Shown here: positions 1-9,516 of the stretch, piece after piece
Layout: every line of letters starts with the position of its first letter
How positions within the stretch are numbered: the first letter of the stretch is position 1
Source: Candidatus Scalindua sp.
GTDB taxonomy: Bacteria > Planctomycetota > Brocadiia > Brocadiales > Scalinduaceae
NCBI GenBank assembly: GCA_021777035.1
Contig: JAIQZR010000062.1
Location: 1-59,795 of the forward strand
Reading direction: 5' to 3'
DNA: 59,795 nucleotides
Notes under the pieces: model-generated
Told to the model about the DNA's origin: nothing
The model's input: only the letters and a program-made list of their open reading frames with translations
Database searches by the model: none
Program-made: the position numbers and the translations under genes

Positions 1-455
1 GTATCTTCGTCCACTACTGTTGAACCATTCAATCTTAAAGTGACGGAGAGATTAATCATTTTTTTCGTATGATTTGCAAGTGCAAGTAAGTTTTCTTTCC
101 AATCTGGTAAATGTGGGAAAAGCCCGAACATAGTAACTATGTCATATTTATCATCCACTTCTAAATCTTCTGGAAAACGTCCAACTTTCAGGGTAATGTC
201 AGGATAGTATTGGTTGCCAAGTGCAATTGCTTTAGGATCCACATCTATGCCCGAATAGTGAATTGTGGGATTAACTTGTTTCAATGCCTGTGAAAGAGCC
301 CCTCCCCCGCAACCAACATCAAGAATTGTTGCATGATCAAACATCATATTCTTCAAAAAATATCTATCAGATTCAAATAATTTATCTAATGAGTCTTTCC
401 GGGTAACATATCTTTCACTATTTGTCGATACCTTGTAATGATTATCTTTCATCAT
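1..455 (-). CDS. SAM-dependent methyltransferase, 3' end beyond window
   Basis: This reading frame is open from an ATG at 455 to the window edge, about 151 codons, so the C-terminus is missing. Residues near 44-52 read ILDVGCGGGAL, the glycine-rich SAM-binding motif I of class I methyltransferases. It is followed by an acidic ribose-binding position in SGIDVDPKAI and a later DIVTMFGLFPHL segment matching motif IV. It lies 150 bp downstream of the nonulosonate amidotransferase on the same strand, so it may methylate a sugar or act nearby in the polysaccharide locus. The substrate cannot be told from the sequence. A second ATG three bases downstream is an equally possible start. Confidence 0.85.
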   Translation of the reverse strand, partial: MMKDNHYKVSTNSERYVTRKDSLDKLFESDRYFLKNMMFDHATILDVGCGGGALSQALKQVNPTIHYSGIDVDPKAIALGNQYYPDITLKVGRFPEDLEVDDKYDIVTMFGLFPHLPDWKENLLALANHTKKMINLSVTLRLNGSTVVDED

Positions 456-608
456 TCTATCCTTTCTAAGTGTCTCGATTTAATTAAAATGAATTGCTAA
501 AAGGTCTTCAACTAATAACTTTCTCCTGTATAATAAAGGCAATTCACTTTAATTGAATAACATATTTTCAATTCATAAACCAAATCCACTAACTATATTT
601 TATAAAGG

Positions 609-1817
609 TCAAGATACCTGACACCTCAACTTCCACTCTCCATTTTCTCTCTTCCACAGATGAGGTGACCTGAATTTGTCACAAAGTGTAAGAAAATGTT
701 CAGGCTCAATACCTATATGTTCCATTATCTCTTTAAAATACTTCTCTGGAAATTCACCATCAAAACGCTTAACTAAAGCAACGCCTTCTTCTCTGGTTAT
801 ATGCCTGTTCCTTATTTCCTGGGACGCATCGTATGTCGCACGACCAAGTCCGAACTTAATATACGTTGTGTAGTAATGGAATCCATCTATGCGGTCATCC
901 AGGCTGTTGTACTTGCTGTAAGTTCCTTCTGTTCTAACAGGATTAGCCTGAAAACCTGCATGCTCAACGCTATAGTAATATGCTTCCTGAGGTGTCCACT
1001 TCAAATAATACCCTAAATATTGTACCTCAATGTTTGCCTTTTCTATTTCGTCAGACCCTGCAGGTAAATACGTCAAAATATCATTCAACGTAAATTTATA
1101 CTTATCAATAAGCTCCTGAACGGGAACACCCCCAAGATATATTTCTGACATGTGCTTCATAGTATAATACGATTTATCCCTGAGAGATGTTGAATTATCA
1201 GCAATCGGATTGCCATATTCCGCTTCATTCTCACCATAAAATATCAAAGGAATCTCTTGCTTACACGCTATCTTCGGAGCAAGGTTTTTCTGCCCGAGGA
1301 TAAAAGGCTGGAATGGATGAAGCAGATTCTCAATAGCCAGTTTAGTAAGAACGGCATGCACCTTACCATTATAATTAAATGAAATATTATCAAAACCGCC
1401 AACATTAATCCAGTTACGAAAGTTTTTCAAGCCTACATCAGTATATACTATAGGTGGCCATGTAATGGTTAATGGGTGCATCCCGTATTTATATTTCAAG
1501 ATATGCGATGCGTAAACACTATCTTTACCACCACTTCCCGGTACAATACAGTCATAATGACCATCATTTCTCCGATGCTTATTCAAAAGCTTCATAAGTT
1601 CCTGTTCGCGTAACGCCCAGTCAATTTTCTCTTTTTGTTCCGCAAACCGACATGCGTTGCAGACACCATCTTCATCAATATGCAAGGTCGCATGCTTTTC
1701 GTCCCTTGTATGCTTGAACTCCGGTGTTGACGAAGGCCTTTGGTTAGACATTACACATCGTTTGCAGTATATAACCTTTTCAGGCAATCCATATTTCATT
1801 TCCAGCTTTTCTGACAT
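609..1817 (-). CDS. pseA: N-acetyl sugar amidotransferase (PseA/WbpG family)
   Basis: This 402-residue protein has two CxxC pairs near the N-terminus (C18/C21 and C53/C56) that probably bind zinc. A PP-loop ATP-pyrophosphatase motif, SGGKDS, lies at residues 95-100. This is the layout of the PseA/WbpG/PtmG family, which uses ATP and ammonia to turn an N-acetyl group on a nonulosonic acid or uronic sugar into an acetamidino group. The ammonia is expected from the HisH/HisF-like pair encoded immediately upstream; the HisH-like stop abuts this start. The neighbourhood suggests the substrate is a legionaminic-type sugar. That is inference, because the family also serves pseudaminic acid and O-antigen uronates. 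Confidence 0.88.
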   Translation of the reverse strand: MSEKLEMKYGLPEKVIYCKRCVMSNQRPSSTPEFKHTRDEKHATLHIDEDGVCNACRFAEQKEKIDWALREQELMKLLNKHRRNDGHYDCIVPGSGGKDSVYASHILKYKYGMHPLTITWPPIVYTDVGLKNFRNWINVGGFDNISFNYNGKVHAVLTKLAIENLLHPFQPFILGQKNLAPKIACKQEIPLIFYGENEAEYGNPIADNSTSLRDKSYYTMKHMSEIYLGGVPVQELIDKYKFTLNDILTYLPAGSDEIEKANIEVQYLGYYLKWTPQEAYYYSVEHAGFQANPVRTEGTYSKYNSLDDRIDGFHYYTTYIKFGLGRATYDASQEIRNRHITREEGVALVKRFDGEFPEKYFKEIMEHIGIEPEHFLTLCDKFRSPHLWKRENGEWKLRCQVS

Positions 1818-2507
1818 TCAGTTCCCCTTCGATTGTTCGTTAATAAAAGATGCCAACTTACCATATATTTTCAAACCCTGTAATCCGCTACGTTCAGGAT
1901 GAAACTGGCAAGCAAAAATGTTCTTGCTCTGCATACTAGAACAAAACTCAATATTTCCGTATTGTGTAGTTGATAGAATTAAACTTGAATTTTCCGGTTT
2001 CACGTAAAACGAATGAACAAAGTACATAAATTCTCCATCAGGCAAACCTTCAAGCACAGAAGAGTCCCATAAATTCCCACGGATATCAATATTTCTACGA
2101 ATACGCTCCCACCCAACATGTGGCACTTTAAGACATTTTCCAGAAATACCAACAGGATTATTGAAGCGGATAACTGATCCTTTAATAATTCCTAATCCCC
2201 GGTGGCTTCCAAACTCCTCACTTTCATCCATTAATAGATGCATTCCGAGGCAAATCCCTACAAATGGTTTAGAAGAGATCGCTACATCTTTAAGGACATG
2301 AATTAAATCCAGTTTTCTAAGCGACTCTACCGCATCTCCAAAAGCACCTACACCAGGCAAAATCACTGCATCAGCTGAGAGGATTTTCTGCTTATCAGAG
2401 GTGATATTTGCTTGTATACCAACGTTATTACAGGCATGTTTAACGCTAAAAAGATTGCCCACTCCATAGTCCACGATTGCAACGTTTGGTTTATTCGACT
2501 CAATCAT
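1818..2507 (-). CDS. hisH: HisH-like glutamine amidotransferase for sugar amidation
   Basis: This is a 229-residue class I glutamine amidotransferase. The nucleophile C86 lies in GICLGMH, and the His/Glu of the triad lie at 203-205 in FHPERS. It looks like the HisH subunit of imidazole glycerol phosphate synthase. Its position between a HisF-like gene (8-bp overlap) and a PseA-type amidotransferase, with no histidine genes around, points to the paralogous role of releasing ammonia from glutamine for acetamidino-sugar formation. A histidine biosynthetic role cannot be excluded without the rest of the genome. Confidence 0.88.
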   Translation of the reverse strand: MIESNKPNVAIVDYGVGNLFSVKHACNNVGIQANITSDKQKILSADAVILPGVGAFGDAVESLRKLDLIHVLKDVAISSKPFVGICLGMHLLMDESEEFGSHRGLGIIKGSVIRFNNPVGISGKCLKVPHVGWERIRRNIDIRGNLWDSSVLEGLPDGEFMYFVHSFYVKPENSSLILSTTQYGNIEFCSSMQSKNIFACQFHPERSGLQGLKIYGKLASFINEQSKGN

Positions 2508-3372
2508 TTACTGCTTTTGCAACCTGACACCGACATTCCAACCCATTTTGAGTTAAATATTCTTTTATATCCATGATTGCTGTATCCTGTATTCTTGAAG
2601 AAAAACTTCTGTTTTTTAAGTACTCAGTATTGCCTTCACCCGGAAAGCTTTCCTCTGTTTTATATTGTTTTACAAAATTATAATGTAAAATTGATGCCAT
2701 GCTTACTGCGTCTGCCTTACCTTCTATTATTACATCATTTATGTGAGATGTCTTCCCTGCCCCTCCACAAGCAATAACCGGAATTGGTACAGATTCGGAT
2801 ACTTTCCTTGTCAGTTCCAAATCAAACCCCTTCCCTGTCCCTTCCTGATCAATAGAGGTAAGCATTATTTCACCGGCACCGAGTTCAACCACTTTCAATG
2901 CCCATTCAAACACATTAACACCTGTTTTCTCGCGACCATTGTCAGTATACGCTTCATAAAAACCATCAGATTTATTAATGGCCTCAATAGAGACAACAAT
3001 AGTAGATGAACCAAATCTCCTTGATGCTTCTTTAATCAGTTCAGGTCGCTGAATAGCCGCTGTATTAATGGAGACCTTGTCTGCGCCAGCTTCCAAAACA
3101 GTCCTGATATCATCCAATGTTCTCAAACCTCCACCAACAGTTAAAGGTATGAAAACCTTTTTAGAAGTCCTTTCTATTGTGTGTAATAAACTATTTCTTC
3201 CATAAAGACTCGCAACTACATCCATATAAATAAGTTCATCTGCACCATTTTCATAGTAATACTCTGCAAAGTGCTCAGGTTTACCCAAGACCCGTAATCC
3301 TTCAAGGTGAATACCTTTGACAAGGTTTGGGCCCTTTATGTCTAGACGGGGAATAATTCTTATAAGACTCAA
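2500..3372 (-). CDS. hisF: HisF-like TIM-barrel partner of sugar amidotransferase
   Basis: This 290-residue (beta/alpha)8 protein is HisF-like, with TVGGG and the phosphate-binding GGAGK segment. D11 of the usual HisF pair is kept, but the position equal to catalytic D130 is Glu (VVSIEA at 124-131). The usual ACLD start reads PRLD. About 30 extra residues precede the C-terminal helix, making it longer than the roughly 255-residue housekeeping enzyme. These changes suggest it no longer makes imidazole glycerol phosphate and mainly channels ammonia from HisH to the amidotransferase. The role is inferred from context. It sits 3 bp after the CMP-sugar synthetase. Confidence 0.87.
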   Translation of the reverse strand: MSLIRIIPRLDIKGPNLVKGIHLEGLRVLGKPEHFAEYYYENGADELIYMDVVASLYGRNSLLHTIERTSKKVFIPLTVGGGLRTLDDIRTVLEAGADKVSINTAAIQRPELIKEASRRFGSSTIVVSIEAINKSDGFYEAYTDNGREKTGVNVFEWALKVVELGAGEIMLTSIDQEGTGKGFDLELTRKVSESVPIPVIACGGAGKTSHINDVIIEGKADAVSMASILHYNFVKQYKTEESFPGEGNTEYLKNRSFSSRIQDTAIMDIKEYLTQNGLECRCQVAKAVND

Positions 3373-3375
3373 GAT

Positions 3376-4089
3376 TTATAATATTGATCTATTGTTTAAT
3401 AATGCATCCGCAAGTATTAAATCTTTTTCAGTATCGATATCTACAATCACTTCATCATTAATTAATGGTTTGAATTTAGTACCAAAAATCGAATATCTTT
3501 TCTTTTTGTCATAAGGCATCTCTCCCCTGTATCTTCTCAAAAACTCATCTTTCTTAAATATAAGTGTATGTCCATCATGGATCATTTTTTGAGATAAGGA
3601 CTGCCTTCTGTAATGACTCTCTTCCACAAGGGGAAGAACTTTTTCATTATAATCAAACATCCACTCAGGATGGAACTTTTCCACGTTCTGCATACTAATC
3701 ACAGCATCGTAATCCTTATTTTCCTGCAAAAAATTTAACGCCTCGTAGAACAAGTCTGGATAACGTGTAGGGATATTCCCATAAACAAGGCTGCAATATT
3801 TACTGCCCTGGCCATTGCTTTCAATGGCATCCGCTAAAGCATCATCAATCTTACTTTCATCTGCACAAAACTTTGAAACGCGCTTAATATAAGTGATATG
3901 TTCTTTTTTACAATATTCTATCAAACTTTCAATATCTGTCGAAACCACAGTTTCGACATTGTTCCCCAGTGACAATGAATATTCAATAGCATATTCGACA
4001 ACCATTTTATCATTTATCTTTACAACACACTTATTGCTTAATCCTTTACTACCCGCTCTTGCGCATACAACTGATAATACTTTAACCAT
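3376..4089 (-). CDS. neuA: CMP-nonulosonate cytidylyltransferase (NeuA/LegF type)
   Basis: This 237-residue protein starts with the signature loop of acylneuraminate cytidylyltransferases, reading ARAGSKGLSNK at about residues 10-20. It keeps the later STD and DVDTEKD-type acidic positions (DIDTEKDL near the C-terminus) that bind metal and CTP. It should activate the nonulosonic acid as its CMP derivative for glycosyltransfer. The length is that of a single-domain enzyme. It lies directly upstream of the HisF-like gene and downstream of a radical SAM gene in the same run. Whether the substrate is legionaminate, neuraminate or a variant is open; the gene set favours legionaminate. Confidence 0.9.
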   Translation of the reverse strand: MVKVLSVVCARAGSKGLSNKCVVKINDKMVVEYAIEYSLSLGNNVETVVSTDIESLIEYCKKEHITYIKRVSKFCADESKIDDALADAIESNGQGSKYCSLVYGNIPTRYPDLFYEALNFLQENKDYDAVISMQNVEKFHPEWMFDYNEKVLPLVEESHYRRQSLSQKMIHDGHTLIFKKDEFLRRYRGEMPYDKKKRYSIFGTKFKPLINDEVIVDIDTEKDLILADALLNNRSIL

Positions 4090-4101
4090 GTTCTCTATAA
4101 A

Positions 4102-5535
4102 TTAAAAAATATCGATACCACCATGTTCTGCACGGTGCTTAATTAAAGATTCATCTTTTAAATAATCGTCAACAAGATTTCCAAAAATATTTCTGAGTTT
4201 ACTATTACAGGATTCAGTAGAAATTGATTTAACTCTTGAATTTACATCTTTTATCATTTCATCTCTTTTAACTATTAATCGCTCGTCAGAAAAATTGTCT
4301 GTCAAATTTATGGTAAAATCTCTTGCATCTTCAAGCTTTACTATAAAATCGTGTAATTTATCTTTTCGTATTCGTCCGGAAGAGACAGCAAACTCAAAAA
4401 GTTGTGTGCCCGGATAAGGCGTAGCAAACATGATAGACTTCAACGGTATTTTATTTCTGACACAAAACTCAACAGTTTCAACACAGGATCCATCATCCTC
4501 ACCCGGCATTCCGATTATGAAAGAGACAGGAAGCATCATGCCATATTTCCTATTTATCCTTATCACATTTTCCATCTGTTCTACTGTTGCTATCTTGTTC
4601 ATGTTTTTCAGCATACGAGGAGAGCCGGATTCAAATCCATAGGAAATAGAAACGCATCCCGCATTTCTCATGACACTAACAATATCATCTTTCACCAGGT
4701 TCACTCTACCTGTACACGACCATAATAAATCCGGAATATGTTTACTCACTTGTTCACAAAATTCGTAAACTCTACTTTTTTGTGCCATAAATTCGTCGTC
4801 CTGAAAAGACACAAAGTCAATTCCATAATTCTTCTTTAAATATTTCAGCGTATCAATGATCAAACTAACTGAATGTGCTCTAAAATGGCTACCCCATGGC
4901 TGATAACAGAATGTACAACTAAAAGGACAACCTCTGCTTGAGATGAAATCAATATCTCTTCCAAACCCGATAATAGGGTTAGCCAGATATATTTCCATAG
5001 GAAGGAGATCGTAAGCGGGTATATCACTTTCTAAATCTAGATCGCTTAGCATATCAGGCTTTCCTGAAAAGAATACCTCACCATCTGTCTTGTAGTAAAA
5101 CCCCTTGATATGCTTTAAATTCTTCAGTTTGTTACTTTTCAGTTCTTCAAGGAGATCAACTATTACTTTCTCACCCTCTCCCGCACACACAACATCAACT
5201 TTTGAGTTTTGTAGTAAAAGCTCCGGAACCGACATTGCCGCACTGCCTCCAGCAATTATTACAGCATTGCGATTTATTTCCTTTATTATATCCGCATATA
5301 CTATTATTCTCTTATATACGGGTATTTGTCCGCCAATGAGGACAACATCAAACTGCATAGATCGGAATATTGATCTGACCTGGTCTTCGTTATAGCGATA
5401 TGCATTGATATCAAGAAATTCAGGTGTTATACCCATCCTTTTTCTGATAATATTTGCAATAATCGCCAATCCGTGTGGTATATGCCTGGGTTTGTCCGTC
5501 AGTCTAATTGGAGGGTTTATAATTAATATTTTCAC
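4102..5535 (-). CDS. Cobalamin-binding radical SAM protein
   Basis: This 477-residue protein has an N-terminal Rossmann-like cobalamin-binding region (about 1-150) and the radical SAM cluster motif CxxxCxxC at C203, C207 and C210 (GCPFSCTFC). An elongator-type SAM-binding region with GFESGSP follows. This is the BchE-like architecture of class B radical SAM methylases and related enzymes. It lies inside the nonulosonate operon, between the PtmE-like and NeuA-like genes, so it may methylate or rearrange the sugar or a linked residue. No function is known from the sequence alone, and family members also act on lipids and peptides. Confidence 0.85.
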   Translation of the reverse strand: MKILIINPPIRLTDKPRHIPHGLAIIANIIRKRMGITPEFLDINAYRYNEDQVRSIFRSMQFDVVLIGGQIPVYKRIIVYADIIKEINRNAVIIAGGSAAMSVPELLLQNSKVDVVCAGEGEKVIVDLLEELKSNKLKNLKHIKGFYYKTDGEVFFSGKPDMLSDLDLESDIPAYDLLPMEIYLANPIIGFGRDIDFISSRGCPFSCTFCYQPWGSHFRAHSVSLIIDTLKYLKKNYGIDFVSFQDDEFMAQKSRVYEFCEQVSKHIPDLLWSCTGRVNLVKDDIVSVMRNAGCVSISYGFESGSPRMLKNMNKIATVEQMENVIRINRKYGMMLPVSFIIGMPGEDDGSCVETVEFCVRNKIPLKSIMFATPYPGTQLFEFAVSSGRIRKDKLHDFIVKLEDARDFTINLTDNFSDERLIVKRDEMIKDVNSRVKSISTESCNSKLRNIFGNLVDDYLKDESLIKHRAEHGGIDIF

Positions 5536-5618
5536 AAAATACGCTTTCTTCTAACAAATAGGTGTCAAATATTTTTTTTCTTCCTGTAGCAAGAAAAAAC
5601 CACAAATAAATGTTCGTT

Positions 5619-6689
5619 CTATGAATTCTCAATCTCCCTCAAACAGTTCTTGTACTCTTCCCATTGCCCAACGTCCATCCATCCGTCATGAATAGGATAT
5701 ACAGAGACCTTTCCCTTCTTTGAGACTACCTCAATTAGCGTATTCATATTAATGAATTTATTATCTGGAATCATATCAATAATTTCCGGCTCCAGAATGT
5801 AAACACCTGTATTGATGATTACATCATAATTAGGTTTTTCAACAAAACTCTTCAAAATACCATCGTCTAATTCCAAAATTCCGTAAGGTACTTTCACTTC
5901 TTTGTGACATCCTATTAGTGTCATAAGATTATTGTTTTCCTTGTGCCATTTTATGATGTCTATATAGTCCGCACTTAAAATTATATCGCAATTTAAGACA
6001 AAAAATGGTTCGTTAATCTTGTCCCTTAATAGTGACAAACTACCAGCAGTTCCCATAAAATCGTCCTCTTCAACCCAATCTGTTTTGTATGGAAAGTTAT
6101 TCTCCCTGAGAAACATTTTTATATATTCTTTTTTGTAATTTAACGTAAAGATAAAATTTTGGAAACCCTGTTTGTAGAATTTTTCCATTATTATTTCTAT
6201 TATTGGTTTCTCACCGATAGGAATTAAAGGCTTTGGTAATATTTTTGTAAAAGGATCAAGCCGTGTTCCTTTTCCCCCTGCCATTATTACAACCGGGTTT
6301 GTAAAAAACAACTTGCTTTCTAAAGCCTTTTCTTCACCAAAAATATCAGTCCATAATATTACATCTATAACACGCATATTCTTATCTAATATTGGTATTT
6401 GTTCTATGACCTTTTCTAACATTAACGTTTTTGCTTTCTTCTTTTTGTTGGCTTCATCGTAAGAAATAAAAGCAAAATTCCCAAACATCACATTTTCAAT
6501 ATTATCGTTAAAATTAAGTCCATTTATAAGACCTCTCCTTATATCGCCATCAGTAACAGTTCCCAGAAGCCTATCGTTATCATCTGCAACAAAAAGAATT
6601 TTTTCAGAAGTTTGATTTAATCTCTGCATAGACTCTTTCAGAGTTGTATCGGAATAAATCAAAAGATCCCTCAATTTTGCCTTGTCCAT
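5619..6689 (-). CDS. ptmE: CBS-domain sugar-1-phosphate nucleotidyltransferase (PtmE-like)
   Basis: This is a 356-residue fusion. Residues 1-115 form a CBS domain pair (VTDGDIRRG near 45-53), and residues 130-356 form a nucleotidyltransferase domain with the signature MAGGKGTR at 136-143. This is the layout of PtmE, which makes GDP-glucosamine in the Campylobacter legionaminic acid route. The CBS pair probably senses an adenine nucleotide or a pathway ligand. It starts 5 bp after the end of the 2-epimerase gene. A different sugar phosphate is possible, but position in this gene set supports a first-step activation role. Confidence 0.87.
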   Translation of the reverse strand: MDKAKLRDLLIYSDTTLKESMQRLNQTSEKILFVADDNDRLLGTVTDGDIRRGLINGLNFNDNIENVMFGNFAFISYDEANKKKKAKTLMLEKVIEQIPILDKNMRVIDVILWTDIFGEEKALESKLFFTNPVVIMAGGKGTRLDPFTKILPKPLIPIGEKPIIEIIMEKFYKQGFQNFIFTLNYKKEYIKMFLRENNFPYKTDWVEEDDFMGTAGSLSLLRDKINEPFFVLNCDIILSADYIDIIKWHKENNNLMTLIGCHKEVKVPYGILELDDGILKSFVEKPNYDVIINTGVYILEPEIIDMIPDNKFINMNTLIEVVSKKGKVSVYPIHDGWMDVGQWEEYKNCLREIENS

Positions 6690-6693
6690 AAAG

Positions 6694-7863
6694 TTAGCTG
6701 TCCTCTACATTTAATTCACAAAATTGTTTTTTAGATGAATTAGATAACGACACCGTTCTAAGGATCTCAACTATCTTCTCACTCGTATGTCCCTCTCCAT
6801 ATGGGTTTGTTAACCCCTGCAGAGACTCCCTGAATTTTTTAGACACTGCTTTATCCATAGCTGTTTCTAATATGTTTTTATCGCATGTTGGAACATCAAT
6901 AACATTAGCAGCTCTTATCCTTCCTTTCTGCCGGTCTCCTATATTCACAACCGGTAATTCAAATGAAGGTGCTTCTATTAATCCGGATGAAGAGTTCCCT
7001 ACCATAATTGTTGCATTTTTTAACAACGATAAATATCTCAATTGTCCAAGAGAGCTAAATAAACAGGCTATTTCTGGATTATTATGAACAAATTCTTCTA
7101 TCTCTTTAATTATTGCTCTACTTCCTGTATCAGCATTTGGCAAGGTAATAATCCAGTATATCTCTGAAAATCCTTTCACTACATTAAGAAGAGTTTCAAT
7201 ATAATTCTTAACATTATTTTCATGTATCACTGGATGATATGTTAAGATTCCCCATTGCCTTTCAACAGGAAGTTTCAATTCGTTAGCCAACTCTTGTTTC
7301 TTTCGCAACTTAAGCCTATGAATACTGTCCAATCCCGGCGCGCCAAAGCAAAAAACCTTTTCCGGCTGCTCACCCATTTGTATTATCCTATCCGCATATT
7401 TGAGAGTAGAGGGAAAATGGACATTGCTCATTTTTGTTATTGCATGACGAAAAAGTTCATCCATCATCCCCTCTGTCGATTCTCCACCATGAATATGGGC
7501 TACTGGTATTCCGAAAGGAACTGCTGCAGATACTGCCGCAGAAATTTCAAATCTATCTCCCAAAACAAGTACAATATCCGGTTTTAGCCTATCATATGTC
7601 TTTGCAAAACAAATCATTCCCAAACCCATTGAGGTTGCAATGGCAACCTCAGTGTCGGAAGAAAGTAGCATTTCGATTCGTTCAAGAATTGGGAAACCAT
7701 CTTTCTCAATTTCTCTGACAGTAAGACCAAATTCAGGTGACAGGTGCGTCCCTGTGACAATTAACTGTAATTCAAGTTCTGGCGCTTCGTGTATCCCCTT
7801 TATTACCCAAAAAAGCAATCCATACTCAGCCCTTGTACCGGTTATTACAGAAATCTTACGCAT
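6694..7863 (-). CDS. neuC: Hydrolysing NDP-GlcNAc-type 2-epimerase (NeuC/LegG)
   Basis: The protein starts MRKISVITGTRAEYGLL, the typical N-terminus of NeuC/LegG hydrolysing 2-epimerases. An upstream ATG at 7908 would add 15 unmatched residues inside the preceding gene, so the start at 7863 is preferred. It then overlaps the neuB stop by 8 bp. Other family marks are LGDRFE, HIHGGE and GNSSSGLIEAP. The enzyme should release the nucleotide and invert C2, giving the free hexosamine that NeuB condenses. With LegB, LegC and NeuD present, the likely product is 2,4-diacetamido-2,4,6-trideoxymannose rather than ManNAc. Confidence 0.9.
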   Translation of the reverse strand: MRKISVITGTRAEYGLLFWVIKGIHEAPELELQLIVTGTHLSPEFGLTVREIEKDGFPILERIEMLLSSDTEVAIATSMGLGMICFAKTYDRLKPDIVLVLGDRFEISAAVSAAVPFGIPVAHIHGGESTEGMMDELFRHAITKMSNVHFPSTLKYADRIIQMGEQPEKVFCFGAPGLDSIHRLKLRKKQELANELKLPVERQWGILTYHPVIHENNVKNYIETLLNVVKGFSEIYWIITLPNADTGSRAIIKEIEEFVHNNPEIACLFSSLGQLRYLSLLKNATIMVGNSSSGLIEAPSFELPVVNIGDRQKGRIRAANVIDVPTCDKNILETAMDKAVSKKFRESLQGLTNPYGEGHTSEKIVEILRTVSLSNSSKKQFCELNVEDS

Positions 7864-8884
7864 GTTTAAGATCTTCCCATTTAATAACGGAATCAATACT
7901 AATATCACTTCCCGACTTCATACCAACAACTTTGTCTTTAAACGCTGCCGATATTCCGGTTCCAGGTCTTTTTATGTAAATATCATCAAAAGATATCGTA
8001 TCACCGGCTTTTATATCCTTTGCTGTTACAAGGCTCCTCCTCGCAATCTTTTTGAGATCATTTTCACTTATTGTTGGCTTTTTAATTCCATCTCCCATTG
8101 CTCTTTCAACATTCCTAATTGCGATTACCATCGCCTCTAACTCTTCTGGTTCAAGTGAAGCTTTATGGTCAGGACCTTCCATATTTCTATCCAGCGTAAA
8201 GTGTTTCTCAATAACTCTTGCCCCCATTGCAACGGCGGCCACTGTTATCTCAGTGCCCATCGTATGGTCGGAATAACCAACGGGCAACCCAAACGCCATT
8301 TCCATTGTTTTGAGCGCTCTAAGGTTTACATCTTCCATTCTGGCAGGATAACTTGATACACAATGTAAAATAGACAACTGTGGTTTTTTATCCATTGTAT
8401 TCCAAATTTCGTTGATCCAACTTATGGCTTTTTCAACTTCTCCTATGTAAGACATTCCTGTTGAAAGGATTACCGGTTTTTTCTTAAATGCAATATGTTG
8501 AATGAGGGGTTTATTTGTAATCTCTCCTGAAGAAATTTTAAATATGTCCACCCCTAAATCATCTAACATGTCTGCACTTTCTTCATCAAATGGAGTTGAC
8601 AGAAACAAAATATTTTTTTGCCTGCAATAGGCAAAAAGATATTTGTGAGTATTTGGTGACAACTCAAGCTTTCTCAACATTTCAATCTGAGACTCACTTG
8701 TACCCGTATTCTTGATTTGGTACCTTGCTTTATCAGCATTAGTGGTAACAAGTTTATCAGTCTTAAAAGTCTGGAACTTTACTGCGTCAGCACCGGCTTT
8801 AACCGAGACATCAATCAGCTTCTTACAAATCTCCAAAGAACCGTTGTGATTAACACCCGCTTCTGCGATTATAAAAACTTTCAT
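7856..8884 (-). CDS. neuB: Nonulosonic acid synthase (NeuB/LegI)
   Basis: This 342-residue enzyme has the NeuB TIM barrel (about 1-265), with AEAGVNHNG at residues 7-15 and KFQTFK following. A C-terminal SAF (antifreeze-like) domain begins near residue 285. It condenses phosphoenolpyruvate with the 6-deoxy-diacetamido-mannose made by the neighbouring 2-epimerase to give a nine-carbon acid. It overlaps the upstream acetyltransferase by 4 bp and the downstream NeuC by 8 bp, so it is translationally coupled in one operon. The choice between LegI and NeuB activity rests on the pathway context. Confidence 0.93.
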   Translation of the reverse strand: MKVFIIAEAGVNHNGSLEICKKLIDVSVKAGADAVKFQTFKTDKLVTTNADKARYQIKNTGTSESQIEMLRKLELSPNTHKYLFAYCRQKNILFLSTPFDEESADMLDDLGVDIFKISSGEITNKPLIQHIAFKKKPVILSTGMSYIGEVEKAISWINEIWNTMDKKPQLSILHCVSSYPARMEDVNLRALKTMEMAFGLPVGYSDHTMGTEITVAAVAMGARVIEKHFTLDRNMEGPDHKASLEPEELEAMVIAIRNVERAMGDGIKKPTISENDLKKIARRSLVTAKDIKAGDTISFDDIYIKRPGTGISAAFKDKVVGMKSGSDISIDSVIKWEDLKHA

Positions 8885-9516
8885 TCGGCAGGCACTCCTT
8901 TTACTTTAAGACCATCTCCCACATCATTTACGACAACTGCTCCTGCCGCAACAACAGAATTGTCGCCTATTTTGATACCTTGTATAATCGTAGCCCCTGC
9001 ACCTATAAATGTGCTATCACCAATGATAACTCCACCCGAAATTACTGCCCCCGGACAAATATGCACATGTTTACCGATCACACAGTCATGCTCAACAATA
9101 CTACCAGTATTAATTATAGTGTTTTCTCTCACGAAACTTCCCGATTGAATAATCACACCTGCCATTACTTGAACGCCTTCCGAAAGATTTACTTCATTTT
9201 CCTTGACAATAGCCTGTGGATGAATCTGGCATGGCACTGAAAAACCAATCTCTTTTACCGTTTTGTACAGACGAGCTCTTTTACTATTGTCTCCGACACT
9301 ACCAACACCGATACATGCCAGTGTAATCCCCTCTTTAATCTGCCTGGAAAGCAAATCGTCTCCCCCCAGAACAGGAACATCAAGAACCATAGCCTCTCTT
9401 TTCAGACCTGGATCCAGAATACCTGAAATCTCGTATCTGTCAGCAGCCCTGATAAGTGATATAAGGACTCTGGCATGTCCACCACTCCCTAAAATAATAA
9501 TTCTTTTCAAATACAC
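8881..9516 (-). CDS. neuD: Sugar O/N-acetyltransferase (NeuD/PglD/LegH)
   Basis: This 211-residue protein has an N-terminal Rossmann-like domain starting with ILGSGGHARV at residues 7-16. A left-handed beta-helix of hexapeptide repeats runs over about residues 95-205. This is the PglD/NeuD family, which acetylates the 4-amino group of UDP- or GDP-linked 4-amino-4,6-dideoxy sugars. The gene is one base from the aminotransferase that makes such a substrate (shared A of stop and start) and overlaps neuB by 4 bp. It therefore probably does the LegH step. A sialic acid O-acetyltransferase function is the alternative. Confidence 0.88.
   Translation of the reverse strand: MYLKRIIILGSGGHARVLISLIRAADRYEISGILDPGLKREAMVLDVPVLGGDDLLSRQIKEGITLACIGVGSVGDNSKRARLYKTVKEIGFSVPCQIHPQAIVKENEVNLSEGVQVMAGVIIQSGSFVRENTIINTGSIVEHDCVIGKHVHICPGAVISGGVIIGDSTFIGAGATIIQGIKIGDNSVVAAGAVVVNDVGDGLKVKGVPAE

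Noticed and set aside
7864-7908. Upstream start of the NeuC/LegG gene at 7908
   Set aside because: It would add 15 residues with no family match inside neuB. The start at 7863 gives the conserved MRKISVITGTRAEYG N-terminus.
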